A stretch of DNA of 33,403 nt from Acidobacteriota bacterium (GTDB taxonomy: Bacteria; Acidobacteriota; Terriglobia; Acidiferrales; UBA7541), in contig JAKBLM010000046.1 of the NCBI GenBank assembly GCA_021832085.1, positions 1-33,403 on the forward strand, read 5' to 3'. The notes below the pieces were generated by a model. That model was not told the DNA's origin, did not search any database, and was given only the letters and a program-made list of their open reading frames with translations. Shown one piece after another: positions 6,569 to 14,301 of this stretch (positions are counted from its first letter, which is position 1; every line of letters begins with the position of its first letter). A program made the position numbers and the translations under genes.

Positions 6569-8145
6569 GCACAAGCAGTGTCGTGGAAGAAGAGAAGCAG
6601 GCCACAGACCATCGCCTGACCGGGTTGCTGAAGAAGGCGATTTCCTTTCCCGTTTTCCTGGCTGTGTTGCTGATGGGCGTGGCCGCCTATCAGGCGCGGA
6701 TGCACCTGGCGGATCCGGATACGTGGTGGCATGCGAAGATCGGGCAGCTGATCCTGTCGACGTGGCATTTCCCGACGCACGACATCTACTCGTTCACGGT
6801 GCACGGGAATCCGTGGATCGCCTACGAGTGGCTTGGCGAGGTGGTGATGGGCTTCGCGAGCCGCTGGGGAGTTGCGGGGCTTTTGGGGTTGCTCAGTGCG
6901 CTGGGCGGGATTTTGCTGTTGCTGATGTACATCTACGGGACCGTTTACACCGGGAACATGAAAGCGTCAGTGGTGGCCTCGGCGATCATGCTTCCCTTGA
7001 CGACGGTGTTCTTCACGCTCAGGCCGCAGCTCTTCGGCTATTGCTTCCTGGTGATTCTGTTAATCCTGATGGAATTGTACCGGCAAGGGCACGAGAAGGT
7101 GCTCTGGTTCATCCCGCCGTTGTTTCTGATTTGGGTGAACACGCATGGAACGTTCTTTATCGGGCTGGGGATTTTGGGCGTTTTCTGGTTGTGTGGGTTG
7201 TTCAATTTCGAATGGGGAGAACTGGAAGCAAAGCCTTGGACGAGGAACCAGAGCCGGAACCTGCTATTAACGATCCTGGCGTCGGTAGCTGTGCTCCCAT
7301 TGACTCCCTATGGGACCCAACTGGCGGCGTATCCGCTCGAAATGCCGCTGCTGCAGCCGCTCAACATCAAGAGCATCCAGGAATGGCAGCCGATCAGTCT
7401 CGGGCCGGCTTACGGCAAGGCTTTTCTTTTGATGATATTGGCGCTGTTTCTCGTGCAGCTGTTTTGGAAACAGCGCTTTCGACTTTTTGACCTGGTGTTC
7501 CTGCTAGTCTGCATTGGTGAGGCCGCGATCCATCTGCGATTCCTGATTGTGCTGATCTTCGCTTTCCTGCCGTGGCTGGCGCGAGTGGTCAGTCGCTGGA
7601 CTTCGCCCTACCAGCCGAACAAGGACAAATATGCGCTGAATGTGGCGCTGATCGCCCTCGTTGTCTTTGGACTCATCTACACGTTCCCTTCGCAAAAGCG
7701 GATCGACAAGCGGCTGGGCAAAACGTATCCGCTGAAAGCCATCGCGTACCTGAAAACACATCACGTGCCAGAACCGATGCTGAATCAGTATGGCTGGGGC
7801 GGGTTCTTGATCTGGACGTTTGGGACGTCGCACCCGGTGTTTATTGACGGCCGGGCGGACATCTACGAATACGGCGGCGTGCTGAGGGACTATCTGGACG
7901 TAACTTCACTGAAGCACGATACGCCGTTGGTGCTGGCGAAGTACAAGATCCGGTCGGTTTTCATGCCGGGGAATTCGCCACTGGCGACCTATTTGAGGGC
8001 GCTGCCAGGGTGGTCGGTCGTTTTCGAGGACAAGGGGGCGGCCATCTTCGTGTTTCACGGAAAGTATCCTCAGGCCCCGCTGGGAAAGCCAGAAATACGT
8101 GCCCAAGCTGCTTCTGCCCAAAGGGCTAGTGTCAACAAAACATGA
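6562..8145 (+). CDS. Polytopic membrane protein, GT-C glycosyltransferase-like
   Basis: A 527-residue integral membrane protein with about ten hydrophobic segments. After the first helix (FPVFLAVLLMGVAAY) comes LADPDTWWHAKIGQLIL, an acidic motif in the first extracytoplasmic loop placed like the catalytic Asp motif of GT-C enzymes (PMT, PglB/STT3, ArnT). The region YSFTVHGNPWIAYEWLGEV also fits dolichyl-phosphate-mannose-transferase-like proteins. The C-terminal part (after YTFPSQKRID) is a soluble domain with LNQYGWGGFLIW and FIDGRADIYEY. Such proteins use lipid-linked sugars on the periplasmic side. The start is uncertain: ATG 6562 lacks a clear ribosome site, while in-frame GTG 6517 and TTG 6487 are further upstream. 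Its place between tadG and flp suggests a role in modifying pilus proteins, but this is inference. Confidence 0.75.
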   Translation: MVSTSSVVEEEKQATDHRLTGLLKKAISFPVFLAVLLMGVAAYQARMHLADPDTWWHAKIGQLILSTWHFPTHDIYSFTVHGNPWIAYEWLGEVVMGFASRWGVAGLLGLLSALGGILLLLMYIYGTVYTGNMKASVVASAIMLPLTTVFFTLRPQLFGYCFLVILLILMELYRQGHEKVLWFIPPLFLIWVNTHGTFFIGLGILGVFWLCGLFNFEWGELEAKPWTRNQSRNLLLTILASVAVLPLTPYGTQLAAYPLEMPLLQPLNIKSIQEWQPISLGPAYGKAFLLMILALFLVQLFWKQRFRLFDLVFLLVCIGEAAIHLRFLIVLIFAFLPWLARVVSRWTSPYQPNKDKYALNVALIALVVFGLIYTFPSQKRIDKRLGKTYPLKAIAYLKTHHVPEPMLNQYGWGGFLIWTFGTSHPVFIDGRADIYEYGGVLRDYLDVTSLKHDTPLVLAKYKIRSVFMPGNSPLATYLRALPGWSVVFEDKGAAIFVFHGKYPQAPLGKPEIRAQAASAQRASVNKT

Positions 8146-8235
8146 CGTTTTCGGCCCATCGAGGGAGGATGGGGGTAACCGATGAGCCAGATTGAAACTG
8201 TAAGTGCCAATGGTTCTAGGACTATAGGGAGGATA

Positions 8236-8326
8236 GCTTTGCCGGCTGGCAGGCTGGTCAATGGCATGCAAAGCAAACACCGACAAAGGTTCTCATCCGT
8301 GTGTATTGTCGGGGTCTACCGGGACC
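8236..8326. promoter_or_regulatory. Three inverted repeats; candidate enhancer (UAS) for the flp promoter
   Basis: Three perfect dyads follow each other: GCTTTGC (8236-8242) with GCAAAGC (8268-8274); CCGACAA (8280-8286) with TTGTCGG (8306-8312); and GGTC (8313-8316) with GACC (8323-8326). The middle one is centred about 130 bp upstream of the -12 element, inside the range where enhancer-binding proteins usually bind for sigma-54 promoters. If the mRNA starts near 8442 these are DNA sites, not part of the leader RNA. Binding by the EBP at 329-1759 is a proposal. Confidence 0.4.
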
Positions 8327-8415
8327 GAAATGCAGGGTTTGCGGTGGGTAGTTCCAGGGTGGGGGGATTGGTAGTTGGGAAACAAGGGAGTCCGGTGATC
8401 GACCGAGGCGACTTT

Positions 8416-8431
8416 TGGCACGATGTGTGCA
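8416..8431 (+). promoter_or_regulatory. Sigma-54 (-24/-12) promoter of flp
   Basis: TGGCACGATGTGTGCA matches the consensus TGGCACG-N4-TTGCW at every fixed position except one T. The invariant GG (8417-8418) and GC (8429-8430) are at the required spacing. Transcription would start near 8442, giving a leader of about 53 nt before the pilin ATG. It fits the presence of a sigma-54 activator gene at the start of the same locus. Confidence 0.8.
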
Positions 8432-8494
8432 GATTTAGGGCGCGAACGGTGCAGACCACCTGTGCCGATGACCGCTCTCCAAGGAGGGAAGGTA

Positions 8495-8668
8495 ATGAAG
8501 AACGTTCTCCGTCGTTTGTGGAAGGAAGAAGAAGGCCAGGACTTGGTCGAGTACGCCCTGTTGCTGGTCCTTATCTCGCTGGTTGCCGTGGCGACGATGA
8601 AGACCCTCGGCGAGGCCGTGAGCGACGCGTTCTCGAACGCGACGGCAAACCTCACCACCAGCACCTAA
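8495..8668 (+). CDS. flp: Flp-type type IVb pilin
   Basis: A 57-residue prepilin, the major subunit of the Tad pilus. The basic leader KNVLRRLWKEEEG ends in the Gly that precedes cleavage; the mature protein would begin QDLVEYALLLVLISLVAVA, with Glu at +5 and Tyr at +6, the hallmark of Flp pilins. A 20-residue hydrophobic helix is followed by a short Ser/Thr/Asn-rich tail (SNATANLTTST), a plausible O-glycosylation substrate. ATG 8495 has a near-perfect ribosome site (AAGGAGG, spacing 7). It has its own sigma-54 promoter upstream and a strong stem-loop directly downstream, as expected for a subunit needed in excess over the assembly proteins. Confidence 0.95.
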   Translation: MKNVLRRLWKEEEGQDLVEYALLLVLISLVAVATMKTLGEAVSDAFSNATANLTTST

Positions 8669-8695
8669 TCTGTCGGTGCACAACCATTCTCGGGT

Positions 8696-8723
8696 CACTG
8701 GAGGGGATTGGTCCCCTCCAGTG
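8696..8723 (+). terminator. Strong stem-loop after flp (terminator or mRNA-stabilising hairpin)
   Basis: CACTGGAGGGG (8696-8706) pairs perfectly with CCCCTCCAGTG (8713-8723) around a 6-base loop, 27 bases after the pilin stop. No T-run follows, so it may be a leaky terminator or a 3' barrier protecting the pilin mRNA from exonucleases. Either would raise pilin relative to downstream assembly genes. Confidence 0.75.
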
Positions 8724-8969
8724 GGCCGAAGTGGAGCAAGGGCAGTGGTTCGATCAGAGGGGATCCGTGAGCGGAGGTGGTCGAAGGGGAAGGTTGTGCA
8801 CGGCATCTCCGGCCGCAGGAAAGAAGCCAAGTTCAGTTCGGGCAAGCTTCGCAGTCGTTAATCCCATCCATTGGTCAGAATGTAAACTCGGTCCTCAGGA
8901 AGCGGTTCCCTCGAAACATTCTACTGGTAACATTACTCGCCGACCGCAGCGGTGGCAGGGAAGACCGTG
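8724..8969. other. Gap between the flp hairpin and the prepilin peptidase gene
   Basis: I see no supported gene here. Several short frames exist but none has both a ribosome site and recognisable content. No convincing promoter was found, so the genes from 8970 on may depend on read-through past the flp hairpin. Confidence 0.4.
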
Positions 8970-9515
8970 ATGAGCGCTGAACTTTCGAGCCTGCACTTGC
9001 CTTGGATTCTGGCAGTGGTGGTGGCGTTGGTAGCCGGGATGGGTGACCTGCGGACGCGGAAGATTCCGAACCGGCTGACGGTGTCGGCGCTGCTGATCGG
9101 CTTGGCACTGAACGGCGCACTGGGCGGCTGGCACGGGTTGCTGATGAGCCTGGAAGGAGCGGGAGTCGGCTTGGGATTGCTCTTGCCGGTGGTGCTGTTG
9201 CGCGGGCTTGGGGCGGGCGACTGGAAATTGATGGGTGCGCTGGGTGCACTGGTTGGCCCGAACGAGACAATCATCATCTTGCTCGTCTCGTTCTGCATGG
9301 CGGCCGGCTGGGGCGTGGTCGAAATGTTCCGGCAGCACCGGGTGAAATCGACATTGAGGAATTTGTGGGAGTTGGTGTCGGGCTTCGTGGTATTTGGCTT
9401 ACGGCCCAATCCCAATATTTCGATCGATGCCCAGCCATTGATCAAGCTGCCATTCGGAGCGGTGACGGCCGTAGCCACGGCCGTGGCGCTTTCTGTGGCC
9501 TGGCTAGGGTTGTGA
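8970..9515 (+). CDS. cpaA: Type IV prepilin peptidase, TadV/CpaA-type (A24 family)
   Basis: A 181-residue inner-membrane aspartic protease that cleaves Flp and TadE-type leader peptides. The two catalytic Asp motifs are present: GMGDLRTRKIPNRLT in the first cytoplasmic loop and GAGDWKLMGALGA in the second. The N-terminal methylase domain of PilD-type enzymes is absent, as is normal for TadV/CpaA. About six hydrophobic segments are visible. I chose ATG 8970 with a GGGAAG-type site upstream; GTG 8952 and 8967 are in-frame alternatives. The next gene starts 19 bases after the stop. Confidence 0.92.
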   Translation: MSAELSSLHLPWILAVVVALVAGMGDLRTRKIPNRLTVSALLIGLALNGALGGWHGLLMSLEGAGVGLGLLLPVVLLRGLGAGDWKLMGALGALVGPNETIIILLVSFCMAAGWGVVEMFRQHRVKSTLRNLWELVSGFVVFGLRPNPNISIDAQPLIKLPFGAVTAVATAVALSVAWLGL

Positions 9516-9534
9516 CGGAAAGGGGAACGGGGAA

Positions 9535-10383
9535 ATGAACCGGAGGCGGCTACTGATAGGTTTATTGCTGGCCGTGGTGCTGGCGGTGCTGGCGAGCACA
9601 TTCGTGTATCGACAGATCCGCCAGACTCCCGTTGTGAAACAGCAGCAGGTGCCGCAAACGCACATCGTGGTCGCGGCGATGCCCCTGGCGTTGGGCACGC
9701 GGCTCGACGCACATGATGTGCGCTTGTTGCCCTGGCCGGGAGGGGAGCCGGTGCCGGGAATGTTCACCCGGACGCAGGATGTTGTCGGCCGCGCGCTGAT
9801 CACCAATGTGGTGCAGAACGAGCCGATCCTCTCGTCCAAACTGGCGCCGCGGGAAGCGGGGGCGGGCTTGCCGGCAACGATCCCTGTGGGGATGCGCGCG
9901 GTTTCGGTGGCGGTGAACCAGGTGATTGGGGTTGCGGGGTTCGTGCAGCCTGGGACGATGGTAGACGTGATTGCGGTGGGGTCGCCGGAAGGCAGCAGCA
10001 ACATGATGCTGGCGAAGACAGTGCTGGAGAACGTGAAGGTGCTCGCGGCCGGGCAGCAGGTTACCCAAGACGCCCAAGGCAAGCCGCACACGGTGCCGGT
10101 GGTGACGTTGCTGGTTACGCCGGAACAGGCAGACAAGCTGACACTGGCGGCGACCGAGGCCAGGATCCAATTGGCGCTGCGCAACACGATCGACACGAAG
10201 GTTGTGCATCCTCCGGCAGTGTTACAGGCCCAACTGCTGAGCCCGACCGGGGCGGTGATGCCGTACCGGGGGCCGATACGACGTCGGCTGCCCCGCCGTG
10301 TGGTTCCGAAGGCGCCGCCGCCGTACGTCGTGGAAGTGATCAGTGGAAATAAGAAGGAAACGAAAACATTTCCGAATCACTAA
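9535..10383 (+). CDS. cpaB: Flp pilus assembly protein CpaB/RcpC
   Basis: A 282-residue periplasmic protein anchored by one N-terminal helix (RLLIGLLLAVVLAVLASTFVY). A SAF domain follows (VVAAMPLALGTRLDAHDVRLLPWP with ALITNVVQNEPIL), then the RcpC-type region (VGMRAVSVAVNQVIGVAGFVQPGTMVDVIAV with VVTLLVTPEQADKLTLAATEARIQLALRN). The C-terminal 50 residues are basic and Pro-rich. CpaB works with the secretin in the outer part of the Tad machine. GGGGA precedes the ATG closely. The secretin gene begins 15 bases after the stop. Confidence 0.93.
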   Translation: MNRRRLLIGLLLAVVLAVLASTFVYRQIRQTPVVKQQQVPQTHIVVAAMPLALGTRLDAHDVRLLPWPGGEPVPGMFTRTQDVVGRALITNVVQNEPILSSKLAPREAGAGLPATIPVGMRAVSVAVNQVIGVAGFVQPGTMVDVIAVGSPEGSSNMMLAKTVLENVKVLAAGQQVTQDAQGKPHTVPVVTLLVTPEQADKLTLAATEARIQLALRNTIDTKVVHPPAVLQAQLLSPTGAVMPYRGPIRRRLPRRVVPKAPPPYVVEVISGNKKETKTFPNH

Positions 10384-10398
10384 AGGCCGGTGAGGAAT

Positions 10399-11760
10399 AT
10401 GGTTAACGCAAAGCGGAGTGCATGGCTGGGCGTAATCTTGATGGCGGTCTGTTCGTTGAGTCTATGGGCGAGGCAGCAGCCGGCGGCGGGTGCTTCGCTA
10501 CCGCAAACGCTGCACCTGTTGGTGAACCGATCGCTGGTGATCACTTCGCCGGTGCGGATCACGCGGCTGTCGATCGCCAATCCGAATATTGCCGAACCGG
10601 TGGTGATCAGCCCCTATCAGGTGCTGGTGAACGGGAAGACGCCGGGTGCGGTGACGATGATTCTGTGGGGCGCGAACGGGGAGAGCCAGACGTTCGATAT
10701 CTATGTCGACGTCGACGTGCTGGCGTTGAGCCAGAAGATCCACCAGGTGTTCCCTTCGCAGCACGTGCAGATCGAGGCCTCCCAAAACATCGTGATGCTG
10801 ACCGGGCAGGCCTCGTCGGCGGCGGTGGCCGAACGGATCTACCAGCTGGTTTCGGCCGAGGTGCCGAAAGTGATCAGCCTGATCCAGGTGCCGACAGCCC
10901 CGACCGAAGGACAGATTCTGCTGGCAGTCAAGTTCGCCGAACTCGATCTGAGCAAAGAGAGGCAGCTGGGCTTCAACCTCTTCAGCGTGCCGAATGGGGT
11001 GACGAAAACATTTGGTGTTATCCAGACGCAGCAGTTTGGTCCGCTTTCCTCCAGTAACGTCGGCGGCAGCGGGACGACTCAGCTGCAGGCACAGAGCCTG
11101 CTGAACTTGTTTTTCTTCCGGCCGGATGTGGGGATAGGCATGTCAATCGAGGCGCTCGAGGCCAAGAACCTGCTGCAGATCCTGGCCGAGCCGAACCTGC
11201 TGACCGAGACGGGCAAGGAGGCCAGTTTCCTAGCTGGTGGCGAATTCCCGTTCCCGGTGGTGCAGGGCGGGGCCGCCGGATCGGTGCCGACGGTGACGAT
11301 CGAATTTAAACAGTTTGGCGTGCTTTTGCATTTCACCCCGCGCCTGACGGCCGATGGGAAAATCGACCTGAAGGTGGCGCCCGAGGTGAGCACGCTGGAC
11401 TACACCAACGCTTTGGAATTCCAGGGCTTCCTGATCCCGGCGATCTCGACGCGGCAAGTATCAACCGAGATGCTGCTCAAGAACGGCCAGACGTTTGCGA
11501 TTGCCGGATTGATGAACAAGCAGGTAACCGAAACGCTGAACAAGATTCCCTGGTTGGGGGATGTGCCCATTCTGGGTAAGCTATTCCACAGCAAGAGCAT
11601 GACGAAGTCGAATCAGGAGTTGCTGGTGCTGGTGACTCCGCATATAGTGAAGCCATACGGGCGCGGCAAGAAACTGCCAGGACTGAAGTTTCCGGTAAAG
11701 TTCATGACTTGGCCACCGCCGTCTTCCAAACCAGCTCAGGGAGAACAAGGGAAGAAATAA
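10399..11760 (+). CDS. cpaC: Tad secretin CpaC/RcpA
   Basis: A 453-residue outer-membrane secretin through which the pilus exits. After a signal peptide (WLGVILMAVCSLSLWA) comes the pilus-formation N-domain (LVNRSLVITSPVRITRLSIANPNIAEPVV), a BON-like segment (VQIEASQNIVMLTGQASS), and the secretin core with ILAEPNLLTETGKEASFLAGGEFPFP, VLLHFTPRLT and GLMNKQVTETLNKIPWLGDVPILGKLF. The last 30 residues are basic and Pro-rich. ATG 10399 is used; GTG 10390, nine bases upstream, is an alternative. It lies between cpaB and cpaE in the usual Tad order. No separate lipoprotein pilotin is encoded nearby. Confidence 0.94.
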   Translation: MVNAKRSAWLGVILMAVCSLSLWARQQPAAGASLPQTLHLLVNRSLVITSPVRITRLSIANPNIAEPVVISPYQVLVNGKTPGAVTMILWGANGESQTFDIYVDVDVLALSQKIHQVFPSQHVQIEASQNIVMLTGQASSAAVAERIYQLVSAEVPKVISLIQVPTAPTEGQILLAVKFAELDLSKERQLGFNLFSVPNGVTKTFGVIQTQQFGPLSSSNVGGSGTTQLQAQSLLNLFFFRPDVGIGMSIEALEAKNLLQILAEPNLLTETGKEASFLAGGEFPFPVVQGGAAGSVPTVTIEFKQFGVLLHFTPRLTADGKIDLKVAPEVSTLDYTNALEFQGFLIPAISTRQVSTEMLLKNGQTFAIAGLMNKQVTETLNKIPWLGDVPILGKLFHSKSMTKSNQELLVLVTPHIVKPYGRGKKLPGLKFPVKFMTWPPPSSKPAQGEQGKK

Positions 11761-11808
11761 CCGGAACGGAGGAGCCGACGAGCCCGGGATGGTGAGACAG
11801 AAGAATTC

Positions 11809-12999
11809 ATGCTGAGGGCATTCATTGCAAGCGCTGATCTCCAGAGCAGTCAGCAGCTGCGGGCTGCGCTTGAGCAGAGCGGACTGGTAAGCGACGTTGT
11901 CGAGTGGAAGGTGACTGCGGAAGAATTTCCCGAACCCGGGGAAACCGCCGCCGACGTCGTTCTGCTGGATCTGGGACGGAACCCGGATCCGTACTTCGCG
12001 CTGGCGAAGTACATCCGGGGGCTGCAGCCGGCGGTGCGGGTGATCGCCTGTTCGACGCAACCGGAACCGGACCCGCAATTGCTGCTCGATGCGATGCGGA
12101 GCGGGGTGCAAGAGTTTCTGGCGAAGCCGGTATCGCCGGAGGTGTTGCGGCAAACGCTCGAGCGCTTCGAAGAGGAGTCGTCGTCGCCAGACAAGCACGG
12201 CACCGACCGCCTCGTGGTAGTGATGGGAGCCAAGGGCGGCGTCGGGACGACGACGGTTGCGGTGAACCTGTCGGTGCAGCTGGCCCACAAACTCAAGAAA
12301 CGGACGGTGCTGATCGATTTTGGGCGTCCGCTCGGCCAGACGCACCTGATGTTGAACCTGACGCCGCGGTTCAACGTGAGGGACGCGGTCGAGAACTTGA
12401 ACCGGCTCGACAGCCACTTTTTCACCGGCTTGCTCACCGAGCATCGCAGCGGGTTGCAGCTGCTGGGCGGGGTAACGCAACCGGAGGAGTGGGAACGAAT
12501 CGGCATGGCGTCGACCGGCCGGGTGATCAACGTGGCCCAGAGCATCTTTGACACCGTGGTGGTGGATTACGGCACCCAATTTTCGGCGGAATGGGGGACG
12601 GTGCTGCGGTCGGCGCGGTCGATCGTGCTGGTGGCCGAGACAAACGTGCCTGCGCTCTGGGCACTGGAGCGGCAACTGTTGGCGCTGCTGGGAATGGGGA
12701 TCGAGGCGAGCCGCTTGCAGATTGTGGTGAATCGTTGGCGGCGAGCGGACCAGGAGGCCTTGAAAACAGTCGAGAAGAATATCAAACACCCGATCTTCTC
12801 GGTGATTCCAAACGATTACAAGCAGGTGAGCGATGCGATCAACATGGGCACGCCGCTGATGGGCAACCACAACAACCCGTTGGTGTCGAAATTTGCGCAG
12901 CTGGCGGCACAGCTGACCGGGACCGAAGTAGCGTCGAAAGCGGACAAGCCCGGCGGCGGATTCAATCTGTTTTTATTCTCCTCGAAGAAAGGCGGGTAA
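11809..12999 (+). CDS. cpaE: CpaE/TadZ-like ATPase with N-terminal receiver-like domain
   Basis: A 396-residue protein in two parts. Residues 1-120 are receiver-like, with DVVLLDLG in the phosphoacceptor place and FLAKP at the Lys position, but without the N-terminal acidic pair (FIASAD). From about residue 135 follows a MinD/ParA-type ATPase: the deviant Walker A GAKGGVGTTTVAVNL, the switch strand RTVLIDFGRPLG and IFDTVVVDYG. TadZ/CpaE localises the Tad machine, often to a cell pole. The ribosome site is weak. The cpaF start follows 3 bases after the stop, pointing to coupled translation. The Walker motif is intact, so it is probably an active ATPase. Confidence 0.92.
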   Translation: MLRAFIASADLQSSQQLRAALEQSGLVSDVVEWKVTAEEFPEPGETAADVVLLDLGRNPDPYFALAKYIRGLQPAVRVIACSTQPEPDPQLLLDAMRSGVQEFLAKPVSPEVLRQTLERFEEESSSPDKHGTDRLVVVMGAKGGVGTTTVAVNLSVQLAHKLKKRTVLIDFGRPLGQTHLMLNLTPRFNVRDAVENLNRLDSHFFTGLLTEHRSGLQLLGGVTQPEEWERIGMASTGRVINVAQSIFDTVVVDYGTQFSAEWGTVLRSARSIVLVAETNVPALWALERQLLALLGMGIEASRLQIVVNRWRRADQEALKTVEKNIKHPIFSVIPNDYKQVSDAINMGTPLMGNHNNPLVSKFAQLAAQLTGTEVASKADKPGGGFNLFLFSSKKGG

Positions 13000-13002
13000 G
13001 CC

Positions 13003-14292
13003 GTGCCCGGGACACGCATGGATTTCGCGGCCGTCAAGTCGGCCATTCACCGGAAACTGATCCAAAAGCTGGACCTGGAGCGGTTGACCGAATCGGACCG
13101 CGAGCAGGTGAGGCGGGAGGTTTCGCAGATCCTGGAGAGCCTGGTCATGGGGGAATCGACCCCGATGACGTTGCAGGAACGCGAACGGCTCTCGCAGGAG
13201 GTGCTGAACGAGGTTTTCGGACTGGGGCCGTTGGAGCCGCTGCTGGGCGATTCATCAATTTCCGATATTCTGGTGAACACGCACCGGCAGGTGTACATCG
13301 AGCGCAACGGCATACTGGAGCCGACACCGATCCAGTTTCGCGACGACCAGCACCTGATGACGATCATCGACCGGATCGTTTCGGCGGTGGGGCGGCGGGT
13401 CGACGAGTCTTCGCCGATGGTGGACGCGCGGTTGCCCGACGGCTCACGTGTGAACGCGATCATTCCGCCGCTTGCGATTGACGGGCCGGCCCTCTCGATC
13501 CGGCGTTTCGGGCGGGATCGGTTGAAGGCGGACGACCTAGTAAACAACCATACGCTGACGACCGAGATGCTCGAGTTGTTGAAGGGATGCATCCAGGCGC
13601 GGCTGAACATGCTGATTTCGGGCGGGACGGGCGCCGGCAAGACGACGCTGCTGAACATGCTCTCGCAGTTCATCTCGGACCGGGAGCGGATCATCACGAT
13701 CGAGGACGCAGCGGAACTCCATTTGCACCAGCGGCATGTGGTGCGGCTGGAGACGCGGCCGCCGAACATCGAGGGACAGGGAGCGATCCGGCAGCGGCAA
13801 CTGGTGATCAACGCGCTGCGAATGCGGCCGGACCGGATCCTGGTCGGCGAGGTGCGCGGCGAGGAAGCGCTCGATATGTTGCAGGCGATGAACACCGGGC
13901 ACGAGGGCTCGCTGACGACGATCCACGCGAATACGCCGCGCGACGCTTTGAGCCGGTTGGAGACGATGGTGGCGATGGCGAACCTGAACCTGCCGGAATC
14001 GGCGATCCGGCGACAGATCGCCTCGGCAATCGACGTGATCGCGCAGGTGAGCCGGCAGAGCGACGGCACACGCAAAGTGATCAGCATTGCCGAGATCACC
14101 GGGATGGAAGGCGACATCATCACCATGCAGGACATCTTCCTGTACCAGAAACGGGGAATTGGACCGAACGGCCAAGTGCTCGGACAATTCACGGCGACCG
14201 GGATCCGTCCGAAATTCGCCGAACGGCTGCTGGTTGCCGGTTTCCGGCTCCCGGCAGACATGTTTGAACGGAAGCAAATGGAATCAGCCTGA
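13003..14292 (+). CDS. cpaF: Tad secretion ATPase CpaF/TadA
   Basis: A 429-residue hexameric motor ATPase of the type II/IV secretion superfamily that powers pilus assembly (and in some Tad systems retraction). It has the N-terminal CpaF domain (FGLGPLEPLLGDSSISDILVN), Walker A GGTGAGKTTLLN, the Asp box ERIITIEDAAEL, Walker B RILVGEVRGEEALDML and the His box GHEGSLTTIHAN. GTG 13003 is taken as start; ATG 13018, five codons later, is an alternative just before the conserved part. It is tightly packed between cpaE and tadB (9-base gap). Confidence 0.96.
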   Translation: MPGTRMDFAAVKSAIHRKLIQKLDLERLTESDREQVRREVSQILESLVMGESTPMTLQERERLSQEVLNEVFGLGPLEPLLGDSSISDILVNTHRQVYIERNGILEPTPIQFRDDQHLMTIIDRIVSAVGRRVDESSPMVDARLPDGSRVNAIIPPLAIDGPALSIRRFGRDRLKADDLVNNHTLTTEMLELLKGCIQARLNMLISGGTGAGKTTLLNMLSQFISDRERIITIEDAAELHLHQRHVVRLETRPPNIEGQGAIRQRQLVINALRMRPDRILVGEVRGEEALDMLQAMNTGHEGSLTTIHANTPRDALSRLETMVAMANLNLPESAIRRQIASAIDVIAQVSRQSDGTRKVISIAEITGMEGDIITMQDIFLYQKRGIGPNGQVLGQFTATGIRPKFAERLLVAGFRLPADMFERKQMESA

Positions 14293-14301
14293 GGGGTTGA
14301 T

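Larger units (their letters stand above)
8146..8494. other. Intergenic regulatory region upstream of flp
   Basis: This 349-base gap holds three successive inverted repeats (8236-8326), a sigma-54 promoter (8416-8431) and the strong flp ribosome site AAGGAGG (8481-8487, 7 bases before ATG). A reading frame from 8182 crosses the whole gap and runs through flp in another frame; I regard it as noise. Confidence 0.6.

Noticed and set aside
8236..8330. GCAAAGC and nearby hairpins as a cyclic-di-GMP (GEMM) riboswitch
   Set aside because: The conserved core and tetraloop/receptor arrangement are missing, and the elements lie upstream of the sigma-54 transcript start.
8926..8934. GGTAACATT as another IS-like end
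   Set aside because: Only nine bases match, without the second box 35 bp away.
8182..8970. Open frame of about 260 codons across the flp region
   Set aside because: It overlaps flp and its regulatory region in another frame and has no recognisable domain; flp has a perfect pilin signature.
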